The position numbers and the translations under genes are program-made. A stretch of DNA of 62,056 bases from Chara braunii (Eukaryota > Streptophyta > Charophyceae > Charales > Characeae): assembly GCA_003427395.1 (NCBI GenBank), contig BFEA01000546.1:270651-332706 (forward strand), written 5' to 3'. Shown here in pieces: positions 23,217-33,894 of the stretch. Numbering within the stretch: the first letter of the stretch is position 1; each line of letters opens with the position of its first letter. The notes below the pieces were generated by a model that searched no databases, was not told the DNA's origin, and was given only the letters and a program-made list of their open reading frames with translations.

Positions 23217-25638
23217 ACTGTCCTCTCGCGCGGCCTAAAACCGCCCCTCCGACAATTCCATGACGTCTGCGCAGGGCCCTTTTTTTCATGACGTCCGCGC
23301 AGGGCCCTTTTTTCATGACGTTCGCACCGGCCCCCCCTCGCGTGGATTTCAACATCGCGCCACCGCACGATGCGCGAATCTGACTGTCGTTCGGCGACCC
23401 ACGGTCCGTTTGCGCGAAAAGGCCGAAAAGGATTATGTGTGGGGGCCTGAAATCCTCGCGCGTACAAATTCGAGCGGCGTCCATGCGAATCAAGCCGTAT
23501 TCTGATTTTTTGCTGGGGACATGCTGCCGGACGGACGTATCGCATGGCCATTGCCGTCAACACCAGCGCCCCTCACAGGCGGAGCGCCATAGCTTGCAAG
23601 CAGCACGAGGCAAACCTCCGTCGCACCAACGCACATCGTCCTCCTTTACATTCCGCGTTGCATTCCACGTCACCTTCCGCGTCGCACCGCAGTCGTTGCC
23701 GACCTTTCACGTCCACGCCATATTCCTCGCGGATCGCTTCATCATCCACCTATCACGTCGACCTGCTCGCGTGGTCATCCGCCTGTGCGCGTCGACCTGC
23801 TTGCGTATTCGTCCATTGGCGACTGGTTCATCTGGTGAGTTGGCACGTGTCCGTTTCGATTCGATCACTCTTCACTCCGTGTGTCTTTGTGTGCGGATGT
23901 GTTTATGTGCATGTGCATGTGCATGTGCGCGTCGCCATGCGGAAGGTTTTAGTTCACGGATGCATGACGTTGCATGTTTGCAATGCGCGTGTGTCCTGCT
24001 GGTGCGACCTGCTCCCCGCCACCTGTCTTGTGAACGAGTGTGTGCTTTTGCAATGCGCGCGTCTCCAGCGGAGTGCCCGTATGCACATGTGCTCAAGTGC
24101 GCGAGTTTGTCGTCCATGCATAGATTCATCTAGCGCAGCCGATCAACCGCGCAGGCTGAAGATTCACTCCGATCTTTCTGAAGATTCATTCCGATCTGGG
24201 TGATGACTCATTTCGATCTGGCTGATGACTCATTTCGCTGATCGATTGCCTGCGCGGTTGATCGCTTGCTCAAGTTGACAGAAATCCATGGATGACACAC
24301 TCGCACACTTGGAAATATGGTGGTTTGAACGAGATCGGATGGATGCTGGGCTAAATGGTTTGGGTTGAATGAAGGGAAGACGACAACGAGTAAGGAAAAC
24401 GGAGCGCTAATGTATTTGTTTTTCCGCACTCGAACGTTCAGTCAATGAATGTCCCGTCCTATTGCTGTTAACTACATCTCAGGCGACACATTCCCATCTC
24501 CCCAAGCGCGAGAATGCAAGTCTTTGTTTGTGTGCAGGATGAGCGAAATCGGAACGAATCCGATCGACACGAGTATAAAAATCTAATGAATCCATGCGCG
24601 GAACATGATTGGTTTGGTTTAGTGAGAGATTCCCATCGACACGATGAGCGAAATCGAATGAACCTACGCCTGGATCGTTCAATCCACGTGTGGAGCGTGA
24701 TTGAGAGATTTCCATTGATTGAATGGATAACGATAACGTAAATGGAACTGTAACTCCAACCAGACCTGTTCATCCAATCAATGAATGTCTGATCCGATTG
24801 CTGGATCGTTCAACCAATCAATCGGTTGGCTGAGAACGCACCTCGGTTTTGCTTATCCTGCCATTTCGACGCTCCAGAGAAGGGAAGGACTTGCCTGTCG
24901 ACCGATTGCTGGTGATTGCAGCGCAGGCAAGTCATTCCAATCTTCTGAAACTTGGCAATGTCAGTCTGTGTTTGTGTGCAGGTTGAGCAAAATCGGAACG
25001 AGTTCTCAACCAGCACATGATAATATATTGGGAAGACGGCACGTCCATCGAGACGATGAGCGAAATCGGAAGAATGGACTGCTGGTACATGGTTGATTTG
25101 ATTGAGTGAATGATTTCCATCGATACGATTTGATTGACAGGAAGACGAAACCAACAATGAAGAACGGAGCGACATTGTCTTCTTCTTTTCTTTTCTGATC
25201 GTTCCATCAACGGATGTCTAATCCACCCCTTACTCCCGCTACACATTCGCCCTGCAGTCGATCAATCGTTGGAAACTGAACGACGCACAATCGGAACGAC
25301 TGTTTGGTGGCCGACGGGGGTTCGATATGATCGCTGGTTGAACAAAGATCTTGCAGCGGTCGATTGATCCTCGTCCGCCATCGAACCTTTATCGGCCATC
25401 GAACCTCGTCGGCCATCGAACCTCGTCGGTCATCGAACCTTGTCGGCCATCTAACCTCGTCGTCCATAGAACCCTGATATGGATTTGAAAAAAAAATCAC
25501 CACCCGACGATGTCCGGATCCCGACGAACTTCCCATTCCCATTCGCCCTCTCATAAGCCACTCGATTCGCACAACAACGCAGGCCTGTCTAGTACTGCAT
25601 GCGCATCAAAGGAACGGAGGCGGTATGGAAAATACTCG
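23216..25638. other. Non-coding spacer with degenerate repeats
   Basis: Includes a triplicated GACGTCCGCGCAGGGCCCTT phrase (23,262-23,330), TGTGCATGTGCATGTGC microsatellite-like sequence near 23,910, and repeats of GATGAGCGAAATCGGAACGA near 24,540, 24,640, 24,985 and 25,056. No credible gene was found on either strand. Confidence 0.5.
25372..25468 (+). repeat. Minisatellite, ~17-18-bp unit, about 6 copies
   Basis: Tandem copies of CCTCGTCGGCCATCGAA with point changes. Confidence 0.85.
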
Positions 25639-26372
25639 AAGTTCGCCGGTATCCGAACTTCTTCTAACGATCAATAGCTAGACATGAGACTTCCGGAGCG
25701 TGAAAAGGCCGACGACAGTTTGGAAACGCGTCAAGTTCGGATGCGAGCGAACTTGTGTTGTTGTTCTAATGTGCTGGAATGCGAAGTCCGCCGGACACTG
25801 CGGGACCGAGAGCTCGACAGACCTTGTCTGGCTCTCTCACACGCTCTCACGAAGTTATGGACGAGCCATGTCTGTGGCTCACCTGGTTGCCGTTGGATTC
25901 GAACAAAAACCAAGTCCGCCCGTATCCGGACTTCGAGGGTTTCCGAAATTCAGTCATCGACCATGCTTGCCCCGATCGGAGCTTCGAACGTCGGCTGCGT
26001 AGAATGTCGTGAAACCGCCTTCTCGCCGGGCCACCTTTAAGACTGTGGTCGTCCTTGTGCACCATGATTCCAGAAACCATGCAGAGACAGATATTCGCGC
26101 AAACGTCAGGTCCGGATCCAGGCGAACTTCGCATTTCCGTATGATGCAGGTTCTTACTTTGGTGTTTCCGGCGGCCCCTTAATTGCATGAAGGACACAAG
26201 TTCGGATGCCGGCGGACTACCAATTACCGACCTTTTTTCAATGAGTCTTCGGTTTCCCTCCTGGGCAGTGGAATTAAGCAATCGCTTCGCGTTGCTACAA
26301 ACGTGTTGTGGCGGTGAGCTCTCTATCTCCCGGTCTCTCGCACCTTTTCAAAGTTCGGATCCCGCCGAACTT
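25639..26372. promoter_or_regulatory. Cluster of class-B 22-bp palindromes upstream of the unknown ORF
   Basis: Sites start at 25,639, 25,733, 25,912, 26,108, 26,198 and 26,351 in both orientations, with a half site at 25,784. The consensus is arm AAGTYCG, core CCGGNATC, arm CGRACTT. The cluster lies within 1.1 kb upstream of the ORF at 26,727, so a regulatory or packaging role is possible but only inferred. Confidence 0.7.
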
Positions 26373-26726
26373 CGCTTTCCTGCAAACACTTCGGTTTGAC
26401 CGTTCTTCGCATTGCGACCGTGCATTTTCGACCCGCATCTGTCGAGGTGTTTTTGAATTGACTCCGAATAATTTCAATGCACAGACTTCAACTTTCCATA
26501 GCTTCATCTGTGGGGTGTTTACGAATCAGGATGTTAAACGTGTTGTAGACAGGTGTTGTAGACAGGTGTCGCCAACATCACGTTTCCGCCTGTCATCCGC
26601 CCTGTCATTGGGTCCCCTGTCGTTTGGCCGCATTCCCCTGTGCATATGAAGTACTTGAAAGTGTGTGGAACCTCGTGACTATACAGTTCGTGACCTGCCG
26701 ACTGCGTGTAGGCGTGGCAAAAGGGA

Positions 26727-27800
26727 GTGGCCATTTTTCGACTCCGTTTACGACTGTGTGCGTGGCCGTGTGTTTCGTTTGATATGTGTCCGTGGTGTGT
26801 AGGGTGCGTAATGAAAGGGAACTTCTCGACACCACGGATCTTCCATTCGATATTGTCGACACCAGAGATCATGAGTCCCGAGGCGCACATGCGGTTGGCA
26901 GAGCCGTTTCCTCCTTGTGCGAAATCCGTAAGGCACTTCAACGGCGTGACTTTGATCCACGGAGCCACCAGAGAGGACTTTGAAGAGGACCCGTGGATGA
27001 CCGTCGTCCCGTGCATGGACAAGCATCTTGACGGTTGGCACGATGTCAATTGGGCCGCGATGGAGAGTCGATGCCCTTGGGCAAGCCATTACAAGCTCGC
27101 CAACATGTTGGAGTTTAGAGACCTCATCACGCTGCCTGACGCTGTCCTCGGACACAAGTTCCTGAGCCGTATGCGCAGAAAACTGAGCTGCATGAGCCGC
27201 CATTTCAGTCGCCTAGAGTGTCACTACGTCACGTCGTCGCCACGCGCGTGGACAGGATCGTTAAAACAAGAGTTTCTGGACTGTGCTCATCACTGCTCGT
27301 TCCTGGAGCACTACCCGCTCCGTTGCCCTGGTCTTTCTCCACAAGCTGTATCTTACTCTTGTGTAAGGTTGACTGTATCCCGAACCGATTTCGCCAGAGT
27401 GCTGTGTGTCGCCACTTGTAACAAAAGTAGGAAACTCGTCGATGCAGTTGTGCTTGTGTCACGAAACGAGGTGGTAATTGAGGGGTCCAAATTCGTCGAA
27501 GCGCGCGGGCCAGAACGTGTAGATGGGTGGCCGGACGTCCTGGTAGCAGGGCAGGTACAAAACTTTTCGTTGTGGCATGAAGTGGAAGAGAAAGTGTCTG
27601 ACATACGGGACTGTATTGGGAATTCCTTAGCCCGACCGGGAGTTTTCGTTCGGATGAAATACATGTCCGTCTTTTCGGAGAATGCGTCAGTCAAAGAACC
27701 GCAGATCCACGTTTACGGATCCCCGAGGGATCCCGAATGTAACCAGATCAGGACGGGTTGTCAGACCTCGTGCTTGAGGAAAAAGGAACGAGAGGTGTGA
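26727..27800 (+). CDS. Unknown protein of element B
   Basis: A 357-codon frame with no family I recognise. The first ~28 residues look like translated spacer, and an internal start at 26,811 (MKGNFSTPRIFHS) is more plausible. Visible features are an acidic DFEEDPWM segment, a Cys/His-containing stretch (RRKLSCMSRHFSRLECHY, then DCAHHCSFLEH) and a hydrophobic, possibly beta-rich DAVVLVSRNEVVIEGSKF segment. It occupies the slot between the transposase side and the ParB-like gene, and palindrome clusters flank it on both sides. It shows no obvious similarity to the unknown ORF of element A (45,138-45,998). Composition is non-repetitive, which supports a real gene. Confidence 0.55.
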   Translation: MAIFRLRLRLCAWPCVSFDMCPWCVGCVMKGNFSTPRIFHSILSTPEIMSPEAHMRLAEPFPPCAKSVRHFNGVTLIHGATREDFEEDPWMTVVPCMDKHLDGWHDVNWAAMESRCPWASHYKLANMLEFRDLITLPDAVLGHKFLSRMRRKLSCMSRHFSRLECHYVTSSPRAWTGSLKQEFLDCAHHCSFLEHYPLRCPGLSPQAVSYSCVRLTVSRTDFARVLCVATCNKSRKLVDAVVLVSRNEVVIEGSKFVEARGPERVDGWPDVLVAGQVQNFSLWHEVEEKVSDIRDCIGNSLARPGVFVRMKYMSVFSENASVKEPQIHVYGSPRDPECNQIRTGCQTSCLRKKEREV

Positions 27801-29273
27801 CAGGCAGTAGTTGATAGTAGAAGCTATATGGCGCACGTGTGGTGCAAAGCCCGAGCTATCCATCTGAACATGCTTCTGTGTGTCCTCCGACGTCGTGGCT
27901 TTCCTGACGCACAGCTGATTGCACTGAACACGAAAGCGCAGAGCCTTCGTCACGCACATCGCGTCTCTCTCCAGCACCGGCCCTATGTTCGGATCCCGGC
28001 GAACTTCACTTTTGCACAATGCCTTCGAACCGACTTTGTGTTTCCTTAAGCCCCTTTGTCGGACCCCCACCTTCACCAGACCTCGTACAAGCGGATTCAT
28101 ATTGCTCTGTCGTTTTTTCTTGCATCCTCATGCGACAACGGCCCGTGTCCACCCTTGCCCAGACGACTCGTTTCGTCCGCGCTCGGATGTGGGCGGACTT
28201 CGCCTTCTCAACCAGCCTGTTAACTAAGTGCGCCCTGTCTCTTCCGGTCGCCCCCTCCAAAAGTTCGGAAATAGGCGAACTTCGCATTTCGGGTGATGAG
28301 TGGGTGTGTCAAAGGCCGCTCTGCGATTCGTCGAGTTAGGTGAGGAAGCGACTGCAGTCCAGGTAATTCACGGACCAGCATATGGATCCCGCATCTTATC
28401 AGCTCTTGGGGCAGTCTTCCGGGATGCTCAATCGCAACTGGGGTTAGGTTTTGGGACCTTCTTGTTGGATGTGGGTCTGTTTCGAGCAAATGTTTGCACT
28501 CCACAAACAGAACAACCCCGCCGGATCCCGCAGGTTATCAGTTGTTGGGGCAGTCTTTCGGGATGCTCATTCGCAACTGTGGTCAGTTCGGTGGACCTTC
28601 TTGTTTGATGTGGGTCTGTTTCGAGCAGAGTTTCGCACCTCGCGAACGGAACTGCCCTCCGGCACGGTTCCTCGCGTAATGGCATTTGCACACTGTCTGC
28701 CTGCCACTTGATTCCCAATGATGCACAATCACTGTGCACAATTGTCGACCATTATGATGCTTGTAAGATAGGAAGTTCGCCGACATCCGAACTACAAGAA
28801 CACGTCTTTCTCTGTCGGAACTTCATGCACCGTCTGCCTCGGATTCTGGTGGAACAAGGTCAGACCCTGTCACAATGGCCCATCAACATTTGCTGAAGTC
28901 CGCCGGAATCCGGACATCACTCATGATACATATTCTCCGATGGTAGAGCGATCTTCTATAGTAACCACATGTCCGTTTATGAGAAACGTGCGCAATCTTG
29001 ACCTCCGATGGACGAAGTTCGCCGGAATCCGAACTTCTAACATATGCTATAAAGAGTTGTAAAGCTGCCCGTTTGCGCGCTAACTGTCGACAACCACCAT
29101 TCCCCTCTACGCTGTTCGCTCGCCGCCAGCGCACCTGCTTTTCCCTTCGCGGTGTTCTGCTTTTCTATTTGCCTGGCTTGTAGTCCGCCAGTATCCGAAG
29201 TTCCCCATTTGGTGATTGTTGGCGGTGTTGTTTGTTTTCGAATGCATCCTCCGCGACGTCTGGTGCAGATACA
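27801..29273. other. Intergenic region with class-B sites and a 139-bp duplication
   Basis: Class-B palindromes start at 27,985, 28,179, 28,261 (one orientation) and 28,773, 28,896, 29,015, 29,181 (the other). Two direct repeats of 139-bp period lie at about 28,384 and 28,523 (phrases GGGATGCTCA and GATGTGGGTCTGTTTCGAGC). No gene is supported. The promoter of the ParB-like gene is expected near the 3' end. Confidence 0.6.
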
Positions 29274-29788
29274 ATGTCTACGTCAAGATGCGAGGAGCAG
29301 CCTACGGGGACCTCGGGGAGGGAGTCGACGAACGCAAAATCGTGGTCGAATCATGCGCACACGAACTGGTTCATCGATTGGTGCTTCGCCGAAGATGACG
29401 ACCCCATGAAACCGCCTTGCGGTCCTGTCATCTTCGTGGAAGAGTGCTCGGCTCGGTCAAGGGATGGCAGCCACCGAAAAACCACGACAAGCAGTGCTAC
29501 CTGATGCATGTCGTTTGCAATTCGAAGGGCGACGTTCTGGCAGGTGCGAAAGGGGCAATTGTCTCGTGGGATCTGTTCCAGGGGTTTGGTGGGGGGGCTT
29601 TGAGGACCCCTTTCTACACTGAAGTCGCGGAGGGAGGCCTTGTTTCGGCCAGGGAGTTTTTTGACGAGGTCAAGAGGAGCGACTTCGACCTCGACGATCC
29701 CTGCCAAATTTCGAGCGACCTGGAACTGTCGCTTCATGTGCAAATGTGCTCCAGGTTCGTTTCCTGTGATTCAGTACAGCCCCGGTAG
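29274..29788 (+). pseudogene. N-terminal region of the element B ParB-like gene, interrupted
   Basis: From ATG 29,274 the frame gives MSTSRCEEQ, HTNWFIDWCFAEDDDP and CGPVIFVEECSARS, then a frameshift near 29,458 continues as VKGWQPPKNHDKQCYLMHVV, DVLAGAKG and FDEVKRSDFDLDD. The second part is in frame with the ParB-like ORF and separated from it only by TAG at 29,786-29,788. That stop sits in a 42-bp tandem duplication whose second copy reads CAG (29,828), so Gln to stop is directly visible. A matching but more decayed N-terminus precedes the element A gene (9,534-9,916). No domain is recognised in this part. Confidence 0.5.
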
Positions 29789-29797
29789 GGTGAGGAA

Positions 29798-31111
29798 ATG
29801 GGTTCTGGTGGTTCAGTACAGCCCCGGCAGGGTGAGGAACGCGGTCGCTTCGATGACAGCGAAGAGGAAGAAGAGGAGGACACGCGAGTTTCGCCGCAAA
29901 GACTCGGAGATCGCGGGACGCTGAGAATTCCGGGGGCTGAGAGAGGGGCAACGGTTGTCGAGCAGTCGTCGACGTCAAGTGGCCGTCGCGGCTTGGGTCG
30001 GAGGACACGACAGTTGGCGTCATTTCCGGCGGGGAGGGAGGGGAACAACAGTCTACACAAAAGAGAAGGGGAGGTTCTGAGGGGGAGGCGCCGGGAGCTA
30101 AAAAGAAGCAGAAGACAAAAACCCCACAGCAGTCAGGGGGTAAAAGGAAGGGAGTTGAGGGGCATGTCGGCGCGTCGAGCCAAAAGCGCCCGATTCGTCA
30201 TTAACCCGTCGCAAGTCATCGACATCGGCGAGCGGGAGGCGGCATACAACCAGCGTTCCTTGGATCCCGTGCAAATACGGGACATTATTGACGCAATGAC
30301 GACGGCCTACTCTCAGGCCGAGAAGACTTACGCGCTGCCGACACTAAAGTTCGCGCCTCTCGGGCTGGTTAAACCGATGCCCGGGGTGCGGGCGGATCGT
30401 CTGAAGCCGGAGGACTGGAAGGACGAGCTGGCAAGGCAATACTACTACTACGCTGTGGCGGGCCAGCATAACGCGGCTGCGGCCAGGGCGCTGCTTGGCA
30501 CCGATGTGGCGGTGAGGTACAGCTTCGAGCGCTGGCCTGCACGAATGGTATACTTCTCGGACGAGGACTTTGAGGGGTATTTTCTGGTCAGCGCCGAGGA
30601 CAACAAGAAAGACCTGAAGGCCCCTCCGAGACAGCCGAAACTCTCCATGAGAAACATTCGGTGGTGTTGGAAGGAATTGGGTTACCCGAAAGCTGTTATG
30701 GGTAACCCCAGCGATAAACAGGCGCAGGTGGAGGCATGGCGAAGATTTTGTGCGGAGGCGCTCCACAGGACGTCATATAGTCACTTGTGGACTCTGGCCG
30801 ATGACAAGACCGAGCAAGGAATCAAGAAACAGAACGCTGCCCTTCGATCCTATTTTCCGCTCGCGATGGCAGGGAAAAGCGCATGGGAAACCGGGATGGA
30901 ATTTTTCGAGAGATGGGAAACGGGCAGACTGCTGGCACCGGAAGGAGCGAAGTGGATCGCGAAGAAGAAGAAGGTGCAGGGCCTCAAGCCAGGTGTGAGC
31001 CACATCGAAAACAAGAAGGACGGGCGAAAGGTGGTCGTCTACAATGTCCCCGTCGAAGGGCCACAAAAGAAAGGCAAGAAGGAAAAAGGGCCAGGCAACT
31101 GGCTCGTCTAG
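29798..31111 (+). CDS. ParB/sulfiredoxin-fold nuclease-like protein (element B)
   Basis: A 437-codon open frame. Residues 1-130 are charged and disordered (an EEEEEE run, RRRELKRSRR). The ParB-like core follows: FVINPSQVIDIG, NQRSLDPVQIRDIIDAM (~150), YYYYAVAGQHNAAAARALLG (~213-232) and WPARMVYFSDEDFEGY. After it comes a C-terminal region with GNPSDKQAQ and a Lys-rich tail. The order (Arg in an N-R-S turn, then a G-Q-H-x(3)-A box) resembles ParB N-terminal domains, which bind CTP or DNA in plasmid partition and are often fused to phage DNA methylases. It ends 33 bp before the methyltransferase-like gene on the same strand. Originally it was probably longer at the N-terminus (see 29,274). The biochemical role is inferred only. 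Confidence 0.65.
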   Translation: MGSGGSVQPRQGEERGRFDDSEEEEEEDTRVSPQRLGDRGTLRIPGAERGATVVEQSSTSSGRRGLGRRTRQLASFPAGREGNNSLHKREGEVLRGRRRELKRSRRQKPHSSQGVKGRELRGMSARRAKSARFVINPSQVIDIGEREAAYNQRSLDPVQIRDIIDAMTTAYSQAEKTYALPTLKFAPLGLVKPMPGVRADRLKPEDWKDELARQYYYYAVAGQHNAAAARALLGTDVAVRYSFERWPARMVYFSDEDFEGYFLVSAEDNKKDLKAPPRQPKLSMRNIRWCWKELGYPKAVMGNPSDKQAQVEAWRRFCAEALHRTSYSHLWTLADDKTEQGIKKQNAALRSYFPLAMAGKSAWETGMEFFERWETGRLLAPEGAKWIAKKKKVQGLKPGVSHIENKKDGRKVVVYNVPVEGPQKKGKKEKGPGNWLV

Positions 31112-31144
31112 GTCACCGAGCCGGATCCGCACTACTGAAAGAGC

Positions 31145-31810
31145 ATGGAGGCCCTTACCGACAATGAGAAATGTCGGTTGTTGAAGAAGGTTCTCAACTG
31201 CGAGGTGGTCTGGGTGTCAACAGGGTCCTCCGCGTTGGCGAAGCAAGGGAAGATGGGGATGCAAGAGGCAGTGCAACTGGTGAAGTGCGATCGCATATTG
31301 GTGCGGTTGTGGAACTACTATCAGTTCAAGCATGAGAACCGGCCAGACAGTGACTGGACCACTAAGTACCCCTTCCTGAAAAAACGAGAGGCGATTTTGG
31401 CAAAGTTTGAAGGGCAGGGGCTGGATGAAGCGTTGTGGGACGGGAGCAAGAAACTTGTCAGCGACTCCTCCTTGTTCAAGGACTGTCCGCCCTACATGGG
31501 TTGCGAGGACGACAAGTCGATCAAGGCGACAGAAAAGCTAGTCCAAAACAAGAAGTTGCCCATCGACTGGAAGAACAAGGTCCTCTCCGTGTTGACCGGC
31601 AGCAGGTCGAAAAGCATGGAAGTCGCGCTGTGGAACGACTCGAAGGACGTCACAACTATTGCCCCGTTCGGCGTCGACCCTTTGGATGCGCAGATGAAGG
31701 TCGTGGAGTTGGAGAGGGTGGTCGGAATCACGAAATGCCACACGTGCATTCTCGACTTGTGCGAACCGGTGGACATCAAACAGTGGACAACTAAGTCTTC
31801 GAGAGTTTGA
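31145..31810 (+). pseudogene. DNA N4/N6-methyltransferase-like protein, N-terminal part (element B)
   Basis: A 221-codon frame from ATG 31,145, with HTCILDLCEPVDIKQW near residue 205. This aligns with LYVLDLCDPPLLTDW of element A, the position of methyltransferase motif IV. Here the expected D-P-P-Y is E-P-V-D, so catalysis is doubtful. The frame ends at TGA 31,808-31,810. The protein continues one base out of frame as VFESLNALLEHLFPSHW in the next ORF, so a one-base indel lies near 31,797. It sits directly downstream of the ParB-like gene. Confidence 0.55.
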
Positions 31811-33894
31811 ATGCCCTCCTGGAGCACTTGTTCCCCTCGCACTGGACAGTAGTCGCGTTCGTCCCCCGTGAGCACGACTACTACTTCATGACCAGCCTGC
31901 ACCATCTGTCCGTCGTGAAGGCAATGGCCGGGAAGTGGGTGAGGAGGACGCAGCAGAAAAAAAGTTTCAGTGTCGGCCACAACTTGTACTCCTTGGACGA
32001 CCGCATGTACATCCTTTTCAAAGGCGACGACTTGCGGGAGAACACATCTGTTGTCTACGACGCGAGGTTGGCGGGGGGTGATGCTGCCGCGGTGGGGGCA
32101 CATAAGAAAGTGACTCCCACGGAGATATCCGAGATGCCGTTCGACGCTTGTGAATGGCCCGTCGTGATACATGGGCGTGATCCCGTGGTGTACAAGGGCC
32201 ATGAGCGGAACCCCACGCAATTCACCCATCTGCTGGAATTCCTTTGCAAAAAGGGGGAGGGCATCATGTTCCTCGGGAAAGCGCACGCACAAGTCGTGTG
32301 GGAGGTTTTGAAGGGTGGTCGCAACGTCATCGCGTTGCAGGGGAATTCGGAGTGGTTGCAATTCACGTTGGATTTCCTGAAAACCACGGTCAACTCAGGA
32401 GCATACCAGTGCGAGCTCATTACGAAGAGTGAGAAGCCGAGACGCATTTGGGATCCTTCGATGGACATGTGGTTCAAGCTAAGCGCCCGGAAAAGGAGCA
32501 GGATCTACGAGTTCCTCTTCTTGGAGAAGCGTCCTGCGAGGGGCACCGACATCGAGTACATGCGCCGCACGGAACACATGTTGGCGCTGCTAGACAACTA
32601 TCACGGCGCCACGCGCCTGAACGCGAAGAACTTCCTGGACCGACTGGAGTTATTGTACTTTGTCGAATCCCAGCCGGTCCTGAGGCTCGAGAGTTACGGT
32701 TCCTTGATCGACGCCGACGACGAGTCCCTCACCGGTGTTGTCTTTGACACCGGTGCACCTGAGGTGGATAGCGACACCGAGGAAATTGACATCGACTACC
32801 GCCTTGCTCCGGTGCTCCCATCCCCGGCCTCCTCATCGGCGAGTCCCTCAACAAACCGGCCTGCACAAGCGACGCCCGTGCGGAGGACCCCTAGTAAGCT
32901 GTTGGCGAGATTGACACCTCGGCCTGCTGCGCCTCCTCCTCTGCGTCCAGGGTGTCAAGTCCCCCTGCAACATCCTTCTCGGAAGGATGAGAGCATCCAT
33001 TTCGAAGGGCACGACCACAGGCGTTCCACGGAGGCAGACTGGGGTCATGACATGATTTGGCACCCAGGGACGATCCAGCCCGCAATTCAGAAGGGGGAGT
33101 GGGTCATGGCCATAGTCGACACTGACGGGGAATGGAAGCCGTCCGAGCGCCTGGCCAAGTCCGACTACTTGGATATCGCGAGGAGTGTTGTGGTGGACAA
33201 AGTGACGTCAGAGAACAGCAACCTGCAGCCCGCCGACCCGTCCATCATTGCCACTGCTGATCGCTTGTTTCGGGAACTTCATGATAAGCAGTGGTTGGAA
33301 CTATCTGACGATTTCTACGACCTCGACACGAGCCCTTCGAAGAAGAAGATGAACTGGAAAGTACCCCAGTCGACAGGGACCCAGGGTAGTGTGGGAGGAG
33401 GACCTCCGAGCCCCCCCACGGCCAGAGGGGGGGGAGGCAATGGCCACGAGGAAGGAGGTGGCGGAGGCAGTGGCCATACGACATCAGGGGGAAGCGCGCC
33501 GGCATCATCGCCTGGCCTTGGCGGTCAGGGCAGGATCGCGCACAGCGGCGTGGGGGAAGAGGGGGTGAACGTCACACACTCCCCGACAGCAGGGAGCGGC
33601 AAGTCAGGGAAGTTTGCCCGCATCCGAACTTCGCAGACGGAGGACCCAGTGCCCGTGGAGGCAGCGAAGTCGGACGGCATCCGCACTTCGACGACTCTGG
33701 AGCAGTCGGCCCTTCCCTCGTGGACTGCATTCGGCTCCTCCGGTGAACTGGGGCAGGGCTCATGTGCAGGGGATCCTGTCTCCGCCGTGAAGGGCAAGTC
33801 CGCGGGCATCCCTACCAGTGCGGACGATGTTCAGGCGACGGAGATGGGCGCCTCCCTGGCTGTGCGGGAGGCGACGCCACCGGCCCTTCGATAA
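31807..33894 (+). CDS. DNA N4/N6-methyltransferase-like protein, main part (element B)
   Basis: A 695-codon frame that continues 31,145-31,810 after an indel. Around residues 140-190 it reads HERNPTQFTHLLEFL, GEGIMFLGKAHAQV and GGRNVIALQGNSEW. The layout matches the motif X/I/II region of beta-class amino-methyltransferases, which usually read DPFxGSGTT then GRxxxGxE, but the Gly-rich loop is replaced. Downstream lie a Pro-rich linker (~330-390), a WHPGTIQPAIQKGEWVMAI domain shared with element A, and a Gly-rich tail. Four class-B palindromes fall in frame in or just after the tail and encode KFARIRTS, KSDGIRTS, KSAGIPTS and, after the TAA at 33,892, KSASIRTS. Probably a non-catalytic DNA-associated protein. 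Function inferred. Confidence 0.6.
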   Translation: MNALLEHLFPSHWTVVAFVPREHDYYFMTSLHHLSVVKAMAGKWVRRTQQKKSFSVGHNLYSLDDRMYILFKGDDLRENTSVVYDARLAGGDAAAVGAHKKVTPTEISEMPFDACEWPVVIHGRDPVVYKGHERNPTQFTHLLEFLCKKGEGIMFLGKAHAQVVWEVLKGGRNVIALQGNSEWLQFTLDFLKTTVNSGAYQCELITKSEKPRRIWDPSMDMWFKLSARKRSRIYEFLFLEKRPARGTDIEYMRRTEHMLALLDNYHGATRLNAKNFLDRLELLYFVESQPVLRLESYGSLIDADDESLTGVVFDTGAPEVDSDTEEIDIDYRLAPVLPSPASSSASPSTNRPAQATPVRRTPSKLLARLTPRPAAPPPLRPGCQVPLQHPSRKDESIHFEGHDHRRSTEADWGHDMIWHPGTIQPAIQKGEWVMAIVDTDGEWKPSERLAKSDYLDIARSVVVDKVTSENSNLQPADPSIIATADRLFRELHDKQWLELSDDFYDLDTSPSKKKMNWKVPQSTGTQGSVGGGPPSPPTARGGGGNGHEEGGGGGSGHTTSGGSAPASSPGLGGQGRIAHSGVGEEGVNVTHSPTAGSGKSGKFARIRTSQTEDPVPVEAAKSDGIRTSTTLEQSALPSWTAFGSSGELGQGSCAGDPVSAVKGKSAGIPTSADDVQATEMGASLAVREATPPALR

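Noticed and set aside
23435-24203. Two overlapping plus-strand ORFs of 219-232 codons
   Set aside because: Low complexity (GTGCATGTGCATGTGC and TCGCGT-type sequence), mutually overlapping frames, no homologue in the other element.
31492-32361. Minus-strand ORF of 289 codons
   Set aside because: Antisense to the conserved methyltransferase-like gene.
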